In this document: positions 11,204 through 23,520 of the stretch, piece after piece
How the letters are laid out: each line of letters opens with the position of its first letter
How positions within the stretch are numbered: the stretch's first letter is position 1
Source: Clavulina sp. PMI_390
Lineage: Eukaryota; Basidiomycota; Agaricomycetes; Cantharellales; Hydnaceae
Assembly (NCBI GenBank): GCA_015039315.1
Contig: WIDE01000029.1
Span: 17,388-81,387 of the forward strand
Reading direction: 5' to 3'
Length of the DNA stretch: 64,000 nt
Position numbers and translations under genes: made by a program
The notes under the pieces: generated by a model
Databases searched by the model: none
What the model was told of the DNA's origin: nothing
The model's input: only the letters and a program-made list of their open reading frames with translations

Positions 11204-14200
11204 CTAGTCATCATCTTCGAACCTGAGCACTCTCGCATCCTCATCGATGGGAACGTTCCTATAGCCTCTCTGGCTCCGGAGCGAGTCCCAGATAGGCATA
11301 TTGACGACGGCTGACCAGGCCGTAGCGCCGACGCCAAGGAGGAACCATGGAACGGAGGCAAGGGTATCGAGCACACCACCATCGCCAAAGTCGCCTCCGA
11401 GATGCGGCGAGTGCAACGCCTCGCGCGAGCTGTTGTCGGGGAGACGGATATGCCTAGGAAAGGAAGGAATAATATGAGCGGGGGGCAAATCGAGACGCAA
11501 ATCGAGACGCAAAACAAGCAGGTCAGATAAACGCACCCTCTCTTGTGGCCCTTCTTGTAATACCACCATGCAACCAAGGCAGTGAACCCAAACGGCAAAA
11601 TGAGGACAGACATCCAAAAGAAGAATCCGTGACCCCTAACGCCGCCGCAGCTATGTTCAACACCACGATCAGGGCGTTCGCCGCCCTCACAGGTCGAGTA
11701 TGGGATTTTGCGATACGCCGTACGCTCATACCACGCGTCCGAGTCTGGGTCCATGATACAAGTTTCCGACGTGTCCGTAGTGAGGGCGGAGGCGCCAGGA
11801 GCGAGAACACAATGTCCGTCCTCATCACGAATGTGGTTAAATTCGCTAAGAAGCAGAAGGACGAAATGATCAGTACACAGACAAGAGTTTACACAATGAT
11901 GAGTAGCAGGTAACATACCATTCAAAGTCAGACATCCGGCACTCGCAGTTCTTGACGTGTTTCTTCTCGTTCTTAATCTGGTTCCCGACGACGCAGTCAC
12001 GATCGCGAAGACGGCGGTGATACAAAGTCTGCAAATGATGAAGGCTAAGCGAAAGGAAACGAAATTTCCAGGATAAAATCGAACCTGCCGACCAAAGAGG
12101 CATGCCTCCTCCCTTTCTTCGCTGGGGCTCCAAAGCTCGAAGTCATCGTTGTTCGGATCCTCGACACTCAGCTTACCTATAATAGACCGTCGTTCAATAC
12201 ATATTTAGTGACGTGGTTTACAGCGAAGAGAAACTCACATTGCCGCTTCGTGATTGCAGAGAAATCCAAATGGATCGCCATTGACTTTCCACTTGACAAA
12301 TGCCCGAACAAGACGAACTTCCGGCTTGTCTCTGCGGACATAGTGACGATGCTTCTCACGCGGAGATCCATACCGTAAACATACTCCTTCCAGTCCATAC
12401 CCTCGTTCGTCGAGTAGAGGACGCGATCGGTGTACTTTTCGTCGTTGGCAAGGACGAGAATCGACCCAGAGTCACCAAACTCGAACATGTGAGCATCCTT
12501 GCGGATTTCTTCCCAGGTGAAACCGCCATCACGAGTGAAGAAAGTATCCGACTCGGTATATGGGGCAAGGTACTCTCCGACATTGCCGACGGCCATCATC
12601 AGACCGACTGCTGATGGGCTGCTGTAGGTTGCCCTGGCGTCGATGCGTTCAGTGTATCCATGGATATGGAGAGCACATTTCTGGGTAGCCTGAGCGTCAG
12701 TAATGTAGGGCAGACTAGAGAAAATGGGACTCACAACACTGTTGCACTGGTATTTTTGGCCAGTGGAATCGACTGCTGGGGGTGTCATTGCCTTCCAGGT
12801 ACCACCTAAGATTGAAAGGTGATGAATATGTGAATAACGTGGTGTAACTGTACGCCTAGTTGCATACCATCGTTGTGAGTAATGCGCGTCTGCACTTTCT
12901 TCTTGAGGGAAACGCCGGCCTCCGATGGATTGGCTACGACGTTAACAAGCGCGATTCCATCCAAACCAATCATCTTCTCAAAGTCAACGTATCCTCCCTG
13001 GTTGCGGTTCACATTTTCAAGTGAGAGTCCATAGTAGGTTCCATTCCAGTTGGACTTCAACAAGTTGCCGACTTCTGCACCCTGCTTTGATGAAGTAGTG
13101 AGATGGAGGAATACAGAGTCGGTACTCGACTCAAGGATGGTGTAAGCCTATAATGCGATGAATAGGTGTGCGTAAGTCTTGGCCTAAACCATTGAAGGGT
13201 AGAATTCATCATACATGATTGTTCAGGTTCATCGATGGTGGGAAGACGCCCTTATGGTAAGTGCGGCCATCCAACGAGACTTGAAGGTCCAGTGAGTCTT
13301 TCGTGACCTGGAAAGAAACGTTACCATTGTCCAGGTACCCGATCACAGTAATACCGTACCTCTCCTACGAGCAAGTACTCTGAAAACTTGGCATGCCCAA
13401 CGATGTTGTTGAACAGCTTTTTGCGATTCTTGTAAAAGTTGCCACCAAGCCAGAGCTCGAGAGGGTTGTTTCCGCCAAAGAAAAGCTGGGAACCTTTCTT
13501 GTCGCGATAACTTTCGCACATGATGAGCTGACTATCAATCTTGAGATCTTTGTCTCTAGCCCACGAACAGCTTCTGACGTATTCTTCGATTTTTGTCCAG
13601 TCACGGCCATGATTGAGACTGTAGTAGGCGACAGCTCTGCAGTTTCCTGTAGTCTTGGTACAGTCAACGGCACCAATGAAGATCAGCCAGTCGCTGTCAA
13701 GGGGATGGGTGTGGAGGAGCTGGAGGCCGAGCATGTTGGGTTCCGTTGGGAGGTCTGCAGCGTGGTAAGAACGTCCAGTGTCCGTTGTGATATACACTTG
13801 CGTCTTTGTGAAGAGATAGGCACGATCGTTGGAATATGAGTGGAAGTAGACAGCGAGGACCTTCTCCTTCTCCACAGCTTTCGGGATGGCCCAGGAGTAG
13901 CCTTCGTTGCCCGATTGCCAGACCTCCCCATCCTGTAGCTGAGCTATGAGAGTCTATGGGGAGGTCGATGTACATAAGTGACTGTCGTCATTTTACACGA
14001 TTAATGAAGTTACCTTCGATTCGCGGAACCACCAATGCGCGACAACCTGTTGCGGGAACTCAAACTGATGGGGAAATGTGAGCTGTAGACCACTTTGGAC
14101 TACTTGCCGAGTAAACTTACAGGTTGGTGTGTGGCATTGCCCTCTGGAGGTTGGGCTTCACGAGCAAGGGCCAAATGTCAGAGTAAGATCACAATGTGGA

Positions 14201-16747
14201 TATTACTACGTACCTTGCGAGCAATCTTTCCGAATAGGATCGTCCATGACAACTCCGCCATCCTTCTTGCAGGTATTTCCAGGAATCAGGCGGTAGCCGG
14301 ATGAGCCCATATAGTGTTCACCATCAGAATTTCCAGGGCATTTCCCAGCTGGGATAGGCTCAGGTCCCACGGCAACACATTCACCATTTTGGCGAATGTA
14401 GTTATAGTCGCTAAGGGCAGATGATCAGACAGCTATCTTTCGTTGTCGAGAATATCACTCACCATTCGTAATCCTCCTTCTCGCAGACACAAGTATCCTC
14501 ATGCTCGACGGGCTCTTGGAACTTGTGGCCTACATAGCACGCTGCATCAGGTTTGCGGCGATTGTACCATTGCTACATGGGAAGCACAGTTAAGCGAGGG
14601 CCGAGCCTGTACTACCCGGAATCGGCGTACCTTGTGACCCATGAGACACTCCTTTCCGTTTTGAGGTCGGGCATACCACTTCTCCATATCGTTATCTTCA
14701 CATTCACGGAGCTTGCTACCACCAGTTTCATCATTCGCAAAATCAAGGAAGACAACCGCATGGGGATCACCACCAGTCCCACGAGGGCGGGTGCCAAGCA
14801 GTATGAACTTCCGAGAGGTCGAGTCTGGGACCGTGGTTAGGAGACGGGCCCGGATCTTGGTTCCAATATCGTACTTCTTCCTGTAGTTTGTTAATTAGAA
14901 GAATAAATGGTCAGCCCAGCACTTGAAAAGGTGCTAAGCTTGTAGCGTACCAGGTGGAGCCGAAATCGGTGCTGTATTCGACGAAGTCGGTGGCCTCTTC
15001 ATCGTCAACTAAAACAATGACACCACCAGTGTCGCCGACCTCGTACTTCGCTGCACCCTCCCTGATCATCTTCCACGTCACACCAGCATCCAGACTGATA
15101 AAGGTATCGCCTTCATCATAGGATTTGAGCGTAGCTCCGACATTGCCGACACCCATAAGAATACCAGGGGCAGTAGTGGAGAAGACACGGCCAATGTTAT
15201 GTGGCGAGGTAACGGAGTAAAGGTGGAGGGAGCATGAAGAGCCAGATTCGGTGCTGGGTGTGCAGGACCATGAGCTCCCGTCTAATTTCTTGGAAGGCGC
15301 AGCAATAGGTGCCCAGGAACGACCTATGAAGGGTATCCCATTAGTTAGGCATTATCCACAGGTTGTATTAGAAGAGGTACAAACCATCGTCAAACGTGAT
15401 CACGCTCTTAAGCTTCTTCCAGTGACCCATACCATCAACGTCTTGCGCATTCGAGACTGTATTGGCAATACCGACGCCCTCAACGCCTTGCACATCCTCG
15501 AAATCGACGAAACCAAACTCGTTGCGGTTGGTATCCTTCAGGGACTCGGTGAAATACGTCCCATTCGAGTTACTGACGAACAGCGTTCCAATCGTGCTCT
15601 TGGTATGGGTGAGGACATCCACAGCGAGAGAGTGGGTAGTTGATTCGACGATAGTGTAGGCGTTCTCGAATAGCTTGGAAGAGCTGCCGTGGGGGAACCT
15701 GGCATGGGACCACGTATAGCCATCCAGAGATACATAGAGAAGCATCTCACTCGGGCCATTCGCGGGTGCGTTGACAAGATCGCTCATAGCTGCCACAAGG
15801 AACTTATTGACGACACCAAGAGCCGCGACTCCACGTCCTGCCTTTGGATGTGACGATCCAAAGTCGACAACTTTCTTATCGTCCTTGAAGAAATCTTCGG
15901 ACGAGAAGAGTCGCGAGTCTGCAAGTGAGTGCATCCCCTTTGATGAACCTTCGAATGCGACGCAAAGGATCAGGTTAGAACTGACGGAAGGCGTAAGCTG
16001 GGGAGTGGCATGTGCGAAGGTGCAGGTTGATGTCTTCTCCAAGAGGAGGGCATGAGATTCGAACCCGTCGGTGGTATAATATGTCTTGGGAGAGTTTATG
16101 TTAGGCAGAAGTCCTTGCTGTATAACGGAATGCATCTACCTCGTCATCACAATCTTTCTCCCACGGAAGGAATCCATGACACTTGGTGCCTTGATACAGG
16201 ACATGACCCTCCTTCGACTTGTCGGCATGGAAAGATAGTGGGGCACCGGTCGTAGCAATCTTTGACGGAAGCTCAAACGATTGCCAGAGCTTTCCACGGT
16301 TGGTGGTCCGCCAGTGTTTCTTGCCCCTTGACATGACATAAGCCTAAGTAGATAATGAGGAGGAGCGTGCGCAGCACCAATCAAGGTTCCACGTTAGCAC
16401 TTCACTTATGAGAGTGGTCAGGGTGAATATCAGTGCACTCACGATGCGGTTGTTATAAGGGTGCTCAATGAACATATGTGCATCTCCATGGGGGATATCA
16501 GATACGAGGCCCCATTTGGCACCTTCGTCTTCGGAGATGTAGAGGTTATGGTCGACAGGGTCATGATAGAATACAACCTGGAGCCAGGCGTCAACAGACC
16601 CACTCTATGCATAGCGATAGCACGTAGAGGGCTCACGGTAGTATCTTCGAAGTAGAATATCCTGTCTGGTAGGCTCTTGAAGTCGGCGGTCGGCGGCGCA
16701 GCTCGAGCAGTGTCGAACACTGTGTTCGTCGCTAGGAGGGCCAGCAT
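11204..16747 (-). CDS. VPS10: Vps10/sortilin-type vacuolar protein sorting receptor
   Basis: One many-exon gene of about 1,500 codons. It starts with a short hydrophobic leader ([16 protein letters not shown]) at 16747. The first Vps10 domain covers about 16700-14450 and the second about 13975-11900. Asp-box repeats (S-x-D-x-G-x-T-W type) are visible, for example [24 protein letters not shown] and STNEGMDW, together with [10 protein letters not shown] and YYTTDGF. Each domain ends in a Cys-rich module ([22 protein letters not shown]). One transmembrane segment is encoded at about 11560-11632, followed by KKGHKRG and a short tail ending in VLRFEDDD. Two luminal Vps10 domains are normal in fungi, so this is one gene and not a duplication. 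It should cycle between late Golgi and endosome, sorting carboxypeptidase Y-like hydrolases through retromer. Confidence 0.93.
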
Positions 16748-17554
16748 TGACCATGCTGACCTCCAATGGAAGTTCTATCGGCGTGATAAGGGTCATGGAG
16801 TCAGAGGTTTTGTAGGTTTTTCAATGCGAATCGCGTCAGGGCTCATGGACACGTACTGCGCGAACCATTGCGCGCTGGATTTTTGGAGCCTCGGGTTATT
16901 TTGGTCCCGAGTAGGGATTAATGCGACGCGGAGCGCCCCAGGTGGATGTCCAGTACCAGTAGAGAAAAATTAGAGATTTCCTAGAGAGCTGGAATCGAGT
17001 GCAGCAGGAGGAGTTGGGGTGACTTTGTTGGGCGTCAGACACGTCACGTGGCTGACCTCAGCATAATCTTGTGTGCCCTTTGCAAACACGCTAAGACCAC
17101 GTCGCTCAAGCACCTGCCACGCTCACTACGTCCAACAACAGGTTTCACGTTTTTCCCCCAGGAATCATCTTTCGTAGTTTTTCGACCTGCTCTTGTCTTC
17201 TGGTATCGCAGTCTGCAATATGAACGCTGCTCATAGGCATCAATCTTGAATAACAACAGCTGGTTTCTAATGTTATGACCGAATGTGATAACCCTAAGCG
17301 TTGGTATCTTGAATAAAAAAAAAATATCTAGAGGACGTTTCTTGCAAAATTTCCATATCTCTATCCATGCAACTGGCATGTCCAGGAAAGCGTGTGCAAC
17401 GGCGATCACCTAGGCAGGAACTTCCAGCCTCTTTGAGATCACCGACAACAGTATCAAGGCGCCTAATAAGACGATGCTGGGGGAAAACAGTTAATCTCTA
17501 CGATAAATTGAGGGCGGGAATAGCAGGAAGAACACACCTCTACTGATCTTCTTA
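16748..17554. other. Intergenic upstream of VPS10, no gene seen
   Basis: It contains the VPS10 promoter side, a CACGTG E-box near 17045 and a run of nine A near 17318. No coding region is supported. Confidence 0.45.
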
Positions 17555-18443
17555 CTACATCACTCCACCAACCTGCTTGTGCAAGTAATCTGCCATCGAA
17601 CGCGGTTTCGGCACGCAATCAAACAGCGCCTCGCCATTCTCCTGCAATACAGGCACGCGATTGTAACCTTTCTTGCATTTGTGCACCGCGCAGCGACCCA
17701 TCTGGCACTCAACATCGCTCACGCCAAGTTTCGCAGAACAGTCCACACCTGCGCTTAGCTCGTCAATCTCGTCCGCAGTGAGGCCAAGGGTGTAAGGTAT
17801 CACGCAGCCACCACAACTCTCGAGATTGAAGTTTGTATCAATGCATTCATACGCAGAGATAGCCGAAAACTCGGGAGCGGATTCACGAGAGGAGGATGAA
17901 AATGATGTGGGAATGCCAGAGTAGACACCACATTTCGTGAGCCCAAAGTCACATTTATGACTACGACGAGCAACCTCGGCAGGGGAGCGCTTGCGGGAAC
18001 TGGGTATGTTGCAGGTATTGCCATTTGCGGCCTGGCTCAGGATCGCAGCTTCAATCAAGTTGACGACAGCTTGATCACTCCCGCTGTCCATGACCGCGAA
18101 CTCCAAAAGTGCGTCAGAATTTATGAGAGCTGGATGCATCCATGAGTGCCGCTAGTTGTAGCAATCATACTGGACTTTTAGATGTTGCGTACTTTGAATA
18201 TCCTCAGGGGTATCACTAAATAATTATCTTCAGCGTCCGCGTCGATCTTCTGTAGATGATTTCCAGAGCCACAAAGACGTACCAGACGCAAACTGCAGCA
18301 GAAGAGGTGATAATGCCGTAAGAAATGCTTCCTACTTCGACGCCAAAGCCCAACACGTTCGCGCATGACACGGCCCGAGGAACGAATAGCGAAGCAGTTG
18401 AATACGAGACAAAGCAAAAAGTCGCTACAAGGTTGAGCAGCAT
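17555..18443 (-). CDS. Secreted cysteine-rich PriA/CPL1-like protein
   Basis: The 3' exon (to 17555, stop TAG) encodes AYECIDTNFNLESCGGCVIP, GVDCSAKLGVSDVECQMGRC and HKCKKGYNRV. This is the Cys pattern of the basidiomycete PriA/CPL1 family (Lentinula PriA, Cryptococcus Cpl1). A plausible 5' exon begins at 18443 with a signal peptide (MLLNLVATFCFVSYSTASL) and LGFGVEVGSISYG followed by AAVCV, the usual N-terminal motif. The intron between them (about 18170-18290) could not be placed in phase. Between SP and C-terminal region lie VVNLIEAAILSQAANGNTC, a family-like helix, and RKRSPAEVARRSHKC, a dibasic stretch. The protein is predicted secreted or wall-associated; family members are linked to fruiting and to capsule or virulence, but the biochemistry is unknown. 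Confidence 0.75.
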
Positions 18444-19283
18444 GGAGGGCCCGACTCTCAATATCGAATATCGAATGTGGAGGGGGTTCAAACGCGCTTT
18501 GACCGTGCTAAGGGAGGGCTTTTTGAGCGCTGAAGCTTCTATTCACGGAATCTGTAACTGAAAATCCCATTGGAGTATCCTTGGCAATATAATCAATACC
18601 TACTCCTGTGCTCGGGGCCGCTAGCTATGAGACAACAAAGTCTGAACCATACCGAACGCTCGTCATAAGCTTGAATGCGATTCCAAGCCAAGCTTTCCGC
18701 CCGCCTTTCATCGTTTGTCCAAAGCTATGGCAAAGTCATTTCCTGTACACTAAGTCATGGTGGGTCGTAGACAGGCTTACGTCCCCTATCTGAGCCCCAG
18801 CAGCTCGATTGCCGCTGGACGTGAGACGATAGCCATTGATCCCGCTGCTAAATAGTCTGAATCCACGCAATGGACCGAGTTCATAGGCGCTTGGCGCTCA
18901 TAATTAAATCGGCAAAATTATTGCGGTGTTCGGGTGCCTGGTGATTCACTGATGAGTTTCGCAGCCATTGGAAATTCTTTGTGTAGGCTTGCTTATGCCC
19001 TTACGCGTTCCCTATGGCCCTTGAGCTGTCTGTCTGTCTGTATCACATCGTATACGTATCATGAGATATGGCAGCAGCCCCACCAGCAGATACATCCGGC
19101 GAGCCTGAAGGGACATACAATAATTAGCACTGACTGGTCAAGCTCAGTGTCAAATCGAATATGGGACAAGCGGTGCATGTAGAAGAAATTGGATTGCTGA
19201 GAGTGAGAGCAACAGAGGCTTGTTACAGAAAAATTATTGTACAACAAGGGTATATGGCGATTTTCAGGCTAATACGAATGGGA
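18444..19283. other. Intergenic, no gene seen
   Basis: No convincing coding frame or RNA gene. It contains the upstream region of the PriA-like gene and the 3' side of the heat-shock gene. Confidence 0.45.
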
Positions 19284-19959
19284 TTACGAGACAGTAATCT
19301 TCTTTGGTTCAGGGTCCGCTGGAGCAACCTTGGGGAATGTCACAGTCAAAACACCATTGGCGACGGAGGCATTGATCTTGTCAGCCTAAATAATGCACAA
19401 GTCAGCAATTTTCCACCTTTCAAACAAATCAGAGAGGAATAACTCACCTCGATTCCCTGCGGAATCGGCAGGCTCTGTTCAAAGCGACCATATGAACGCT
19501 CGCGGACGATCCATCTCGGGGCCTGGTCGTTTCCATTCTCGGTAGCGGCACCGGAGGCTGGAGCACTAGTGGCGCTATCTTGGGCAGGGGCCGGAGAAGC
19601 CGAATCTGACTCGTATGACGATTTGGCTTCGCCCGAGATGGTAATATGATCTTTGTGCAGCTCGATCTTGACGTCGTCCTTGGTCATTCCTGGAAGCTCG
19701 AATGATGCCGTCAAGAGACCATTTGAGGTTTCCTTTAGGTCAAACCTATACAGTGGATTCAGTTGAGTAAGGAAGCAGTGATGGACAGGGGAACCGTTCA
19801 AACTTACTTGGGAGTGAAGGAGGACCCGTTGCTTGCAAACATTGAGCCGGAGCCACCTTGCATAGGCACCACGCGACCGCGCAGGGCATCATCGAAGAAG
19901 CGGTCAAACTGGCGCATAGCGAGGAATGGCTCGTTGTAGAAGAAGCGGGAAAGAGACAT
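19284..19959 (-). CDS. Small heat-shock protein, Hsp20/alpha-crystallin family
   Basis: Three exons on the minus strand: 19959-19808, 19745-19448 and 19385-19284, encoding 183 residues. The start MSLSRFFYNEPF with FDRFFDDAL is the typical N-terminal arm. The alpha-crystallin domain begins at FDLKETSNGLLTASFELPG and ends with the conserved ANGVLTVTFPK motif. An Ala/Ser/Pro-rich insert (about residues 95-125, SDSASPAPAQDSATSAPAS) sits in the loop between strands, as is common in fungal Hsp20s. The tail ends in PKKITVS, carrying the I-x-V motif used in oligomer contacts. It acts as an ATP-independent holdase in the cytosol. Perfect heat-shock elements and a TATA box lie just upstream. Confidence 0.93.
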
Positions 19960-20043
19960 GTTCCTTGAGAGTTGTTTTGTTGGGTAGGACGTGAGGATGA
20001 AGCTTGTTGTTGGCAATGACCTCTTTGGCGTCGCCCTCTGTCG

Positions 20044-20051
20044 TATTTATA
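20044..20051 (-). promoter_or_regulatory. TATA box of the Hsp20 gene
   Basis: TATAAATA on the minus strand, 85-92 bases upstream of the Hsp20 ATG at 19959. Confidence 0.7.
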
Positions 20052-20077
20052 CCCTGCCATGCCGTGATACTGGCGTA

Positions 20078-20090
20078 TTCTCGAAGGTTG
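20078..20090 (-). promoter_or_regulatory. Heat-shock element 1 of the Hsp20 gene
   Basis: TTCtcGAAggTTg: alternating inverted heat-shock pentamer units, the third degenerate, just distal to the TATA box. Confidence 0.6.
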
Positions 20091-20126
20091 GAGACGAGTC
20101 CGTGACTTGGATCATCGAGCTATCGG

Positions 20127-20144
20127 GAATGTTCGGGAAACTTC
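20127..20144 (-). promoter_or_regulatory. Heat-shock element 2, four perfect units
   Basis: GAAtgTTCggGAAacTTC is a perfect run of four alternating nGAAn units, the binding site for trimeric Hsf1. It lies 168 bases upstream of the Hsp20 start. Confidence 0.85.
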
Positions 20145-20803
20145 CTAAATTGGTAGCACAGGGTCATGTGATGAGAGGCTTGTGATAGAGAATTTTGGAG
20201 AAACAGCTCGAAGATGAGTAAGCTTGCGGGTTGGACCGGATTCATAGGTATTTGACTGCCGCAAAACGGGTGAGTGACGTAACTTTATGGTACGTACTTG
20301 ACATTGGACGGAGGGGACGACGCTTGACGCGTGCGAACGAAGCTCTTTCTCAACGTTCTGCCCATTAATCACACCTTGTCAAGGACTGAGGCAGACCAGG
20401 TTATACAGCGAGAGTTGATGCATCTGCTGCCAGATTGTATGGCGGTATCCCAGAACAGCAAGTTGAAAGGTATGACCATATACCAGTAGCTCTGACGTTG
20501 GCCAGTGGCGCGATTCAACATTGAGCTGGTAAACTTATCGGTCGGTTAAGTAGTTGAACCCCTGAGTTCCGCAAATATGAAGTGCTAACGCGTGCTGTTC
20601 TACGCGGACCAAACGGGTTAAGGTTGTCCAGAAAAGGTAAAAGAGTCCATTGTACTGGGGAACAAATCGTATAGCGCCATGCGCGTCCGATTATGGTAAT
20701 ATCTGCGATATTATACGCGCTGTTTCCTAGAGAGCTAGTTGCCAATCCGAGATGGTCGATACAGCGGTAAGGATCTTGCTAAATGGCAAACCCACTTTTC
20801 CTG
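20145..20803. other. Intergenic, no gene seen
   Basis: Region between the Hsp20 promoter and the 3' end of ETR1. No supported gene. Confidence 0.45.
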
Positions 20804-22372
20804 TCAATCGAAACGAAGGACAGCTTTCCAGCCGTACGACCCAGCTTCGATTTTAGCCAACGCATCTTTGAGATGCCCTGTCATCGCCTCGTCCGAGCCG
20901 CTGAGGGACACATATTCATGGACCGGCTCCTTGAGCTATAGTAACGGGCGTCAAATCTTGTCGAGAAACTCCTTTCATGATCCCAAACCATGAACTTACT
21001 AGCTTTCTCTCAAAGAGACTCATAATCTCACCCATCACTTCCCGTCTCGAACTCATGGAGTTCTTCGCAAACCAGGAAGACATCATGAAACCATGAGCGG
21101 TGAGGTTCTTGAAGATGAAGTATGAGGTGGGGATTGACAGAGGCTGCTTTGACATCGCTCCATAGGAGACAAGGTGCGCATCCTGACTGAGAAGGGGTAG
21201 ATCCATCTCTCGTCAGTCATGACTGGCCCTGATTCTCGGGATTTGTAGCACGTACCCAAGAAGCCGAAGCATTGACGTCGTGTCTTTCCCTGATACACAA
21301 TTCAGCGCCAAACGAATGGGCTAAAGAACAAATAAGTAGCTAGACTGTCATCAGCGCGAATTAGGCTGACCTTGCCGCCGGTCCATTCCTTCACTGTGTC
21401 CTTGGTTTTCTTGTCGTTTAACTCGTCATAGGTCAAGACATAGTCCGCTCCCAGGGCCTCTAGAGACTCCTTCAGAGAGCCAATATCTGGGCTGTTATGG
21501 AGAAGTCTTATGAGGAAAGGGAAAACAAACAAAATAATTCTCAAGTCGGGATTAGCCACGCACCGGTCACGTACAAGATTGATAGTGCGATAGCCTAAAG
21601 CTTTCGCAATTTGGATAACAGCTTGGCCTAGACGGTACGATTTTAATAGTTAAAATAACGTGAGAGGGAGAATGTACTCGCCAACTGCACTGTTTGCACC
21701 GTTTTGCACAACAAATGCTCCCGGTGGGAGCTGGACAAAATGACGAAGCATCATGAGTGCAGTTGGGGGATTTATCTGACCTAGACAAAGAGATATATAA
21801 GGTTCCAGCTATACCACAATGCTCTAGGTTATCTAGCCACTTACGCTCATAGTTGCCGCCTGGATGTCAGATACATTCGGTTGCACCTTGATGAGACCAT
21901 CCTCCTTGATGTTCATATGCGAGGACCAGGTTCCAGCTTGCTGAACGCCCATGACTACCCTGTCTCCTACTTTCAAGCCAGATTTCGATGCCGTGGCACC
22001 CCCGCCAATCTCAACGACTTCGCCAAGACCCTCATTTCCCGGAACGAAATACGGCTCAGATAAACCCAAGTGAGAGTCGGTTCTGGCTCGCGGCTTTGCT
22101 GGGTAGACACCTTGAAGGACGTTAACATCGCTGGGGTTGATTGGGGCAAGTTTCATTCTGAGTTGCACTTCCCCTTCTGCCGGAGATGTCAGATCCTGAG
22201 CCGCCGTTCGCACAGTGACGACATTCTGTGCTTCACCAGGAGAGGTAAAGTAGATGGCACGGTATGGAGCTAAGCGTAGTGAAGATGAAGATATTGGCCT
22301 CGAAGAGATAGGGTTTAACAATTTTCTGCAAGGAGCTGCAGTTCGTGCTGCTCTGGTCGCTGGAAGGAGCAT
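20804..22372 (-). CDS. ETR1: Mitochondrial trans-2-enoyl-ACP/CoA reductase (MECR/Etr1)
   Basis: Multi-exon gene starting at ATG 22372 with a mitochondrial presequence (MLLPATRAARTAAPCRKLL, basic and Ser-rich up to about residue 40). The MDR-reductase body shows APINPSDVNVLQGVYP, GNEGLGEV, GDRVVMG, then the nucleotide-binding motif NGANSAVGQAVIQIAKALG and the end GSYGWKAVLRFD (TGA at 20804-20806). NPSDxN and the ANSAVG motif are characteristic of the MECR/Etr1 branch of the medium-chain dehydrogenases. It catalyses the NADPH-dependent last step of mitochondrial fatty-acid synthesis (type II), which supplies octanoate for lipoic acid and supports respiration. Short introns interrupt the catalytic half at about 21780-21840, 21630-21690, 21490-21565 and 20945-21000. 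It shares a 64-bp divergent promoter with COQ3. Confidence 0.92.
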
Positions 22373-22436
22373 TGTTGGGCGGAGCCGTGGGAAGTTGGAT
22401 AACAACCTCCAACAAAGAGCCTCCGAGCCGTGCTTC
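22373..22436. promoter_or_regulatory. Bidirectional promoter ETR1/COQ3
   Basis: Only 64 bases separate the ATG of ETR1 (minus, 22372) from the ATG of COQ3 (plus, 22437). The two mRNAs must therefore start within or beyond each other's coding region, or have very short leaders. Confidence 0.7.
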
Positions 22437-23520
22437 ATGCAGTCGCGTTTCGCCCGACGTGCAGCCTTCGCCTTTGGAAGATCCCGACCACTCACGAGAC
22501 TTCAGCCCCATGGATGTCGGCATGCGACCGCGTCTTCTTCATCGACAGTCAATCCTGACGAAATTGAGTTCTTCTCCAAGCTTTCTTCGCAATGGTGGGA
22601 TGAGAGAGGCGAATTTGCTATGCTACACCGAATGAATCCTGCTCGCGTCTCCTTCGTTCGAGACAAAATACGCGAAACGGGCCTCGAAGAGAGCTCCTCT
22701 CAACCCCCAAGGACCAAAGCTCTTTCTGGCCTGGACGTTTTGGACATTGGATGTGGTGGCGGACTGCTCTCCGAGGTATGTTTCGAATATTACTACTCTA
22801 TCACTTGTCGTTCTCCCCAAAACTTACTTTCCGTGAACTCTGGACTCAGTGTCTATCTCGGCTAGGAGCATCATCGACACTGGGGATTGACGCATCTTCC
22901 TCGAACATCGAGATTGCCAAGATACACTCTCAACTAGACCGTAGATTAGCTGGTGTGCTCAGTTATGAAAATGTCACATCTACTGACTTAGTGGAGAGCG
23001 GGCGCGTATTCGACGTTGTGTGCTCAATGGAGGTGCTCGAGCATGTCGACAATCCTAATGCGTTCCTGCACAGCTGCGCGAACCTCGTCAAGGTGAGACT
23101 TCTTAAGTTCGGGACCTCTCGCGGTCGACCTTATCCTGAATTTATCCTCATTTATCGTAGCCTGGCGGGCATCTGTTCCTTTCCACAATATCCCGCACGC
23201 CCCTCGCGTATCTTACCAATATCTTTGCGGCAGAGCATCTCCTAGGGATCGTGTCTAAAGGCACACACACTTATTCGAAATTCATTCAGTCATCTGAGTT
23301 GGTCGACTTCTTCTCCACCGAGGTTCCTTGGATTTCGACTATATATTCGGGTGTGCCCAGTCGATTAGAGGCTGAAGTACGGAGTATGACGTTCAATCCC
23401 ATTGATGGTCGATGGAGCATGGCGGCTAGGGGTATGGAGCCTCCTTCACAATTAGAAAGTAACTATCTGTTCTGGGTACGCAGACCAAATCTGGGATCGG
23501 AGGATGTCTCCACGCGATAG
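22437..23520 (+). CDS. COQ3: Hexaprenyl-dihydroxybenzoate O-methyltransferase (Coq3)
   Basis: Three exons: 22437-22775, 22850-23092 and 23161-23520 (313 residues). The N-terminus MQSRFARRAAFAFGRSRPL is an Arg-rich mitochondrial presequence. NPDEIEFFSKLSSQWWDERG is the conserved Coq3/UbiG start, followed by SAM motif I VLDIGCGGGLLSE, acidic motif LGIDASSSNIEIA, the VVCSMEVLEHV motif, and PGGHLFLSTISRTPLAYL. All are characteristic of the UbiG/Coq3 class. It carries out both O-methylations of ubiquinone biosynthesis on the matrix side of the inner membrane within the CoQ synthome. Exon phases are consistent throughout. It is divergent from ETR1, another mitochondrial biosynthesis gene. Confidence 0.95.

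Noticed and set aside
16050..16080. GATTCGAACCC, a tRNA-like B box
   Set aside because: It lies within a VPS10 exon (codes for TDGFES) and no cloverleaf can be drawn around it.
11204..16747. Two adjacent duplicated sortilin genes
   Set aside because: The two Vps10 domains lie in one continuous exon series with a single leader and one membrane segment, which is the normal fungal Vps10 layout.
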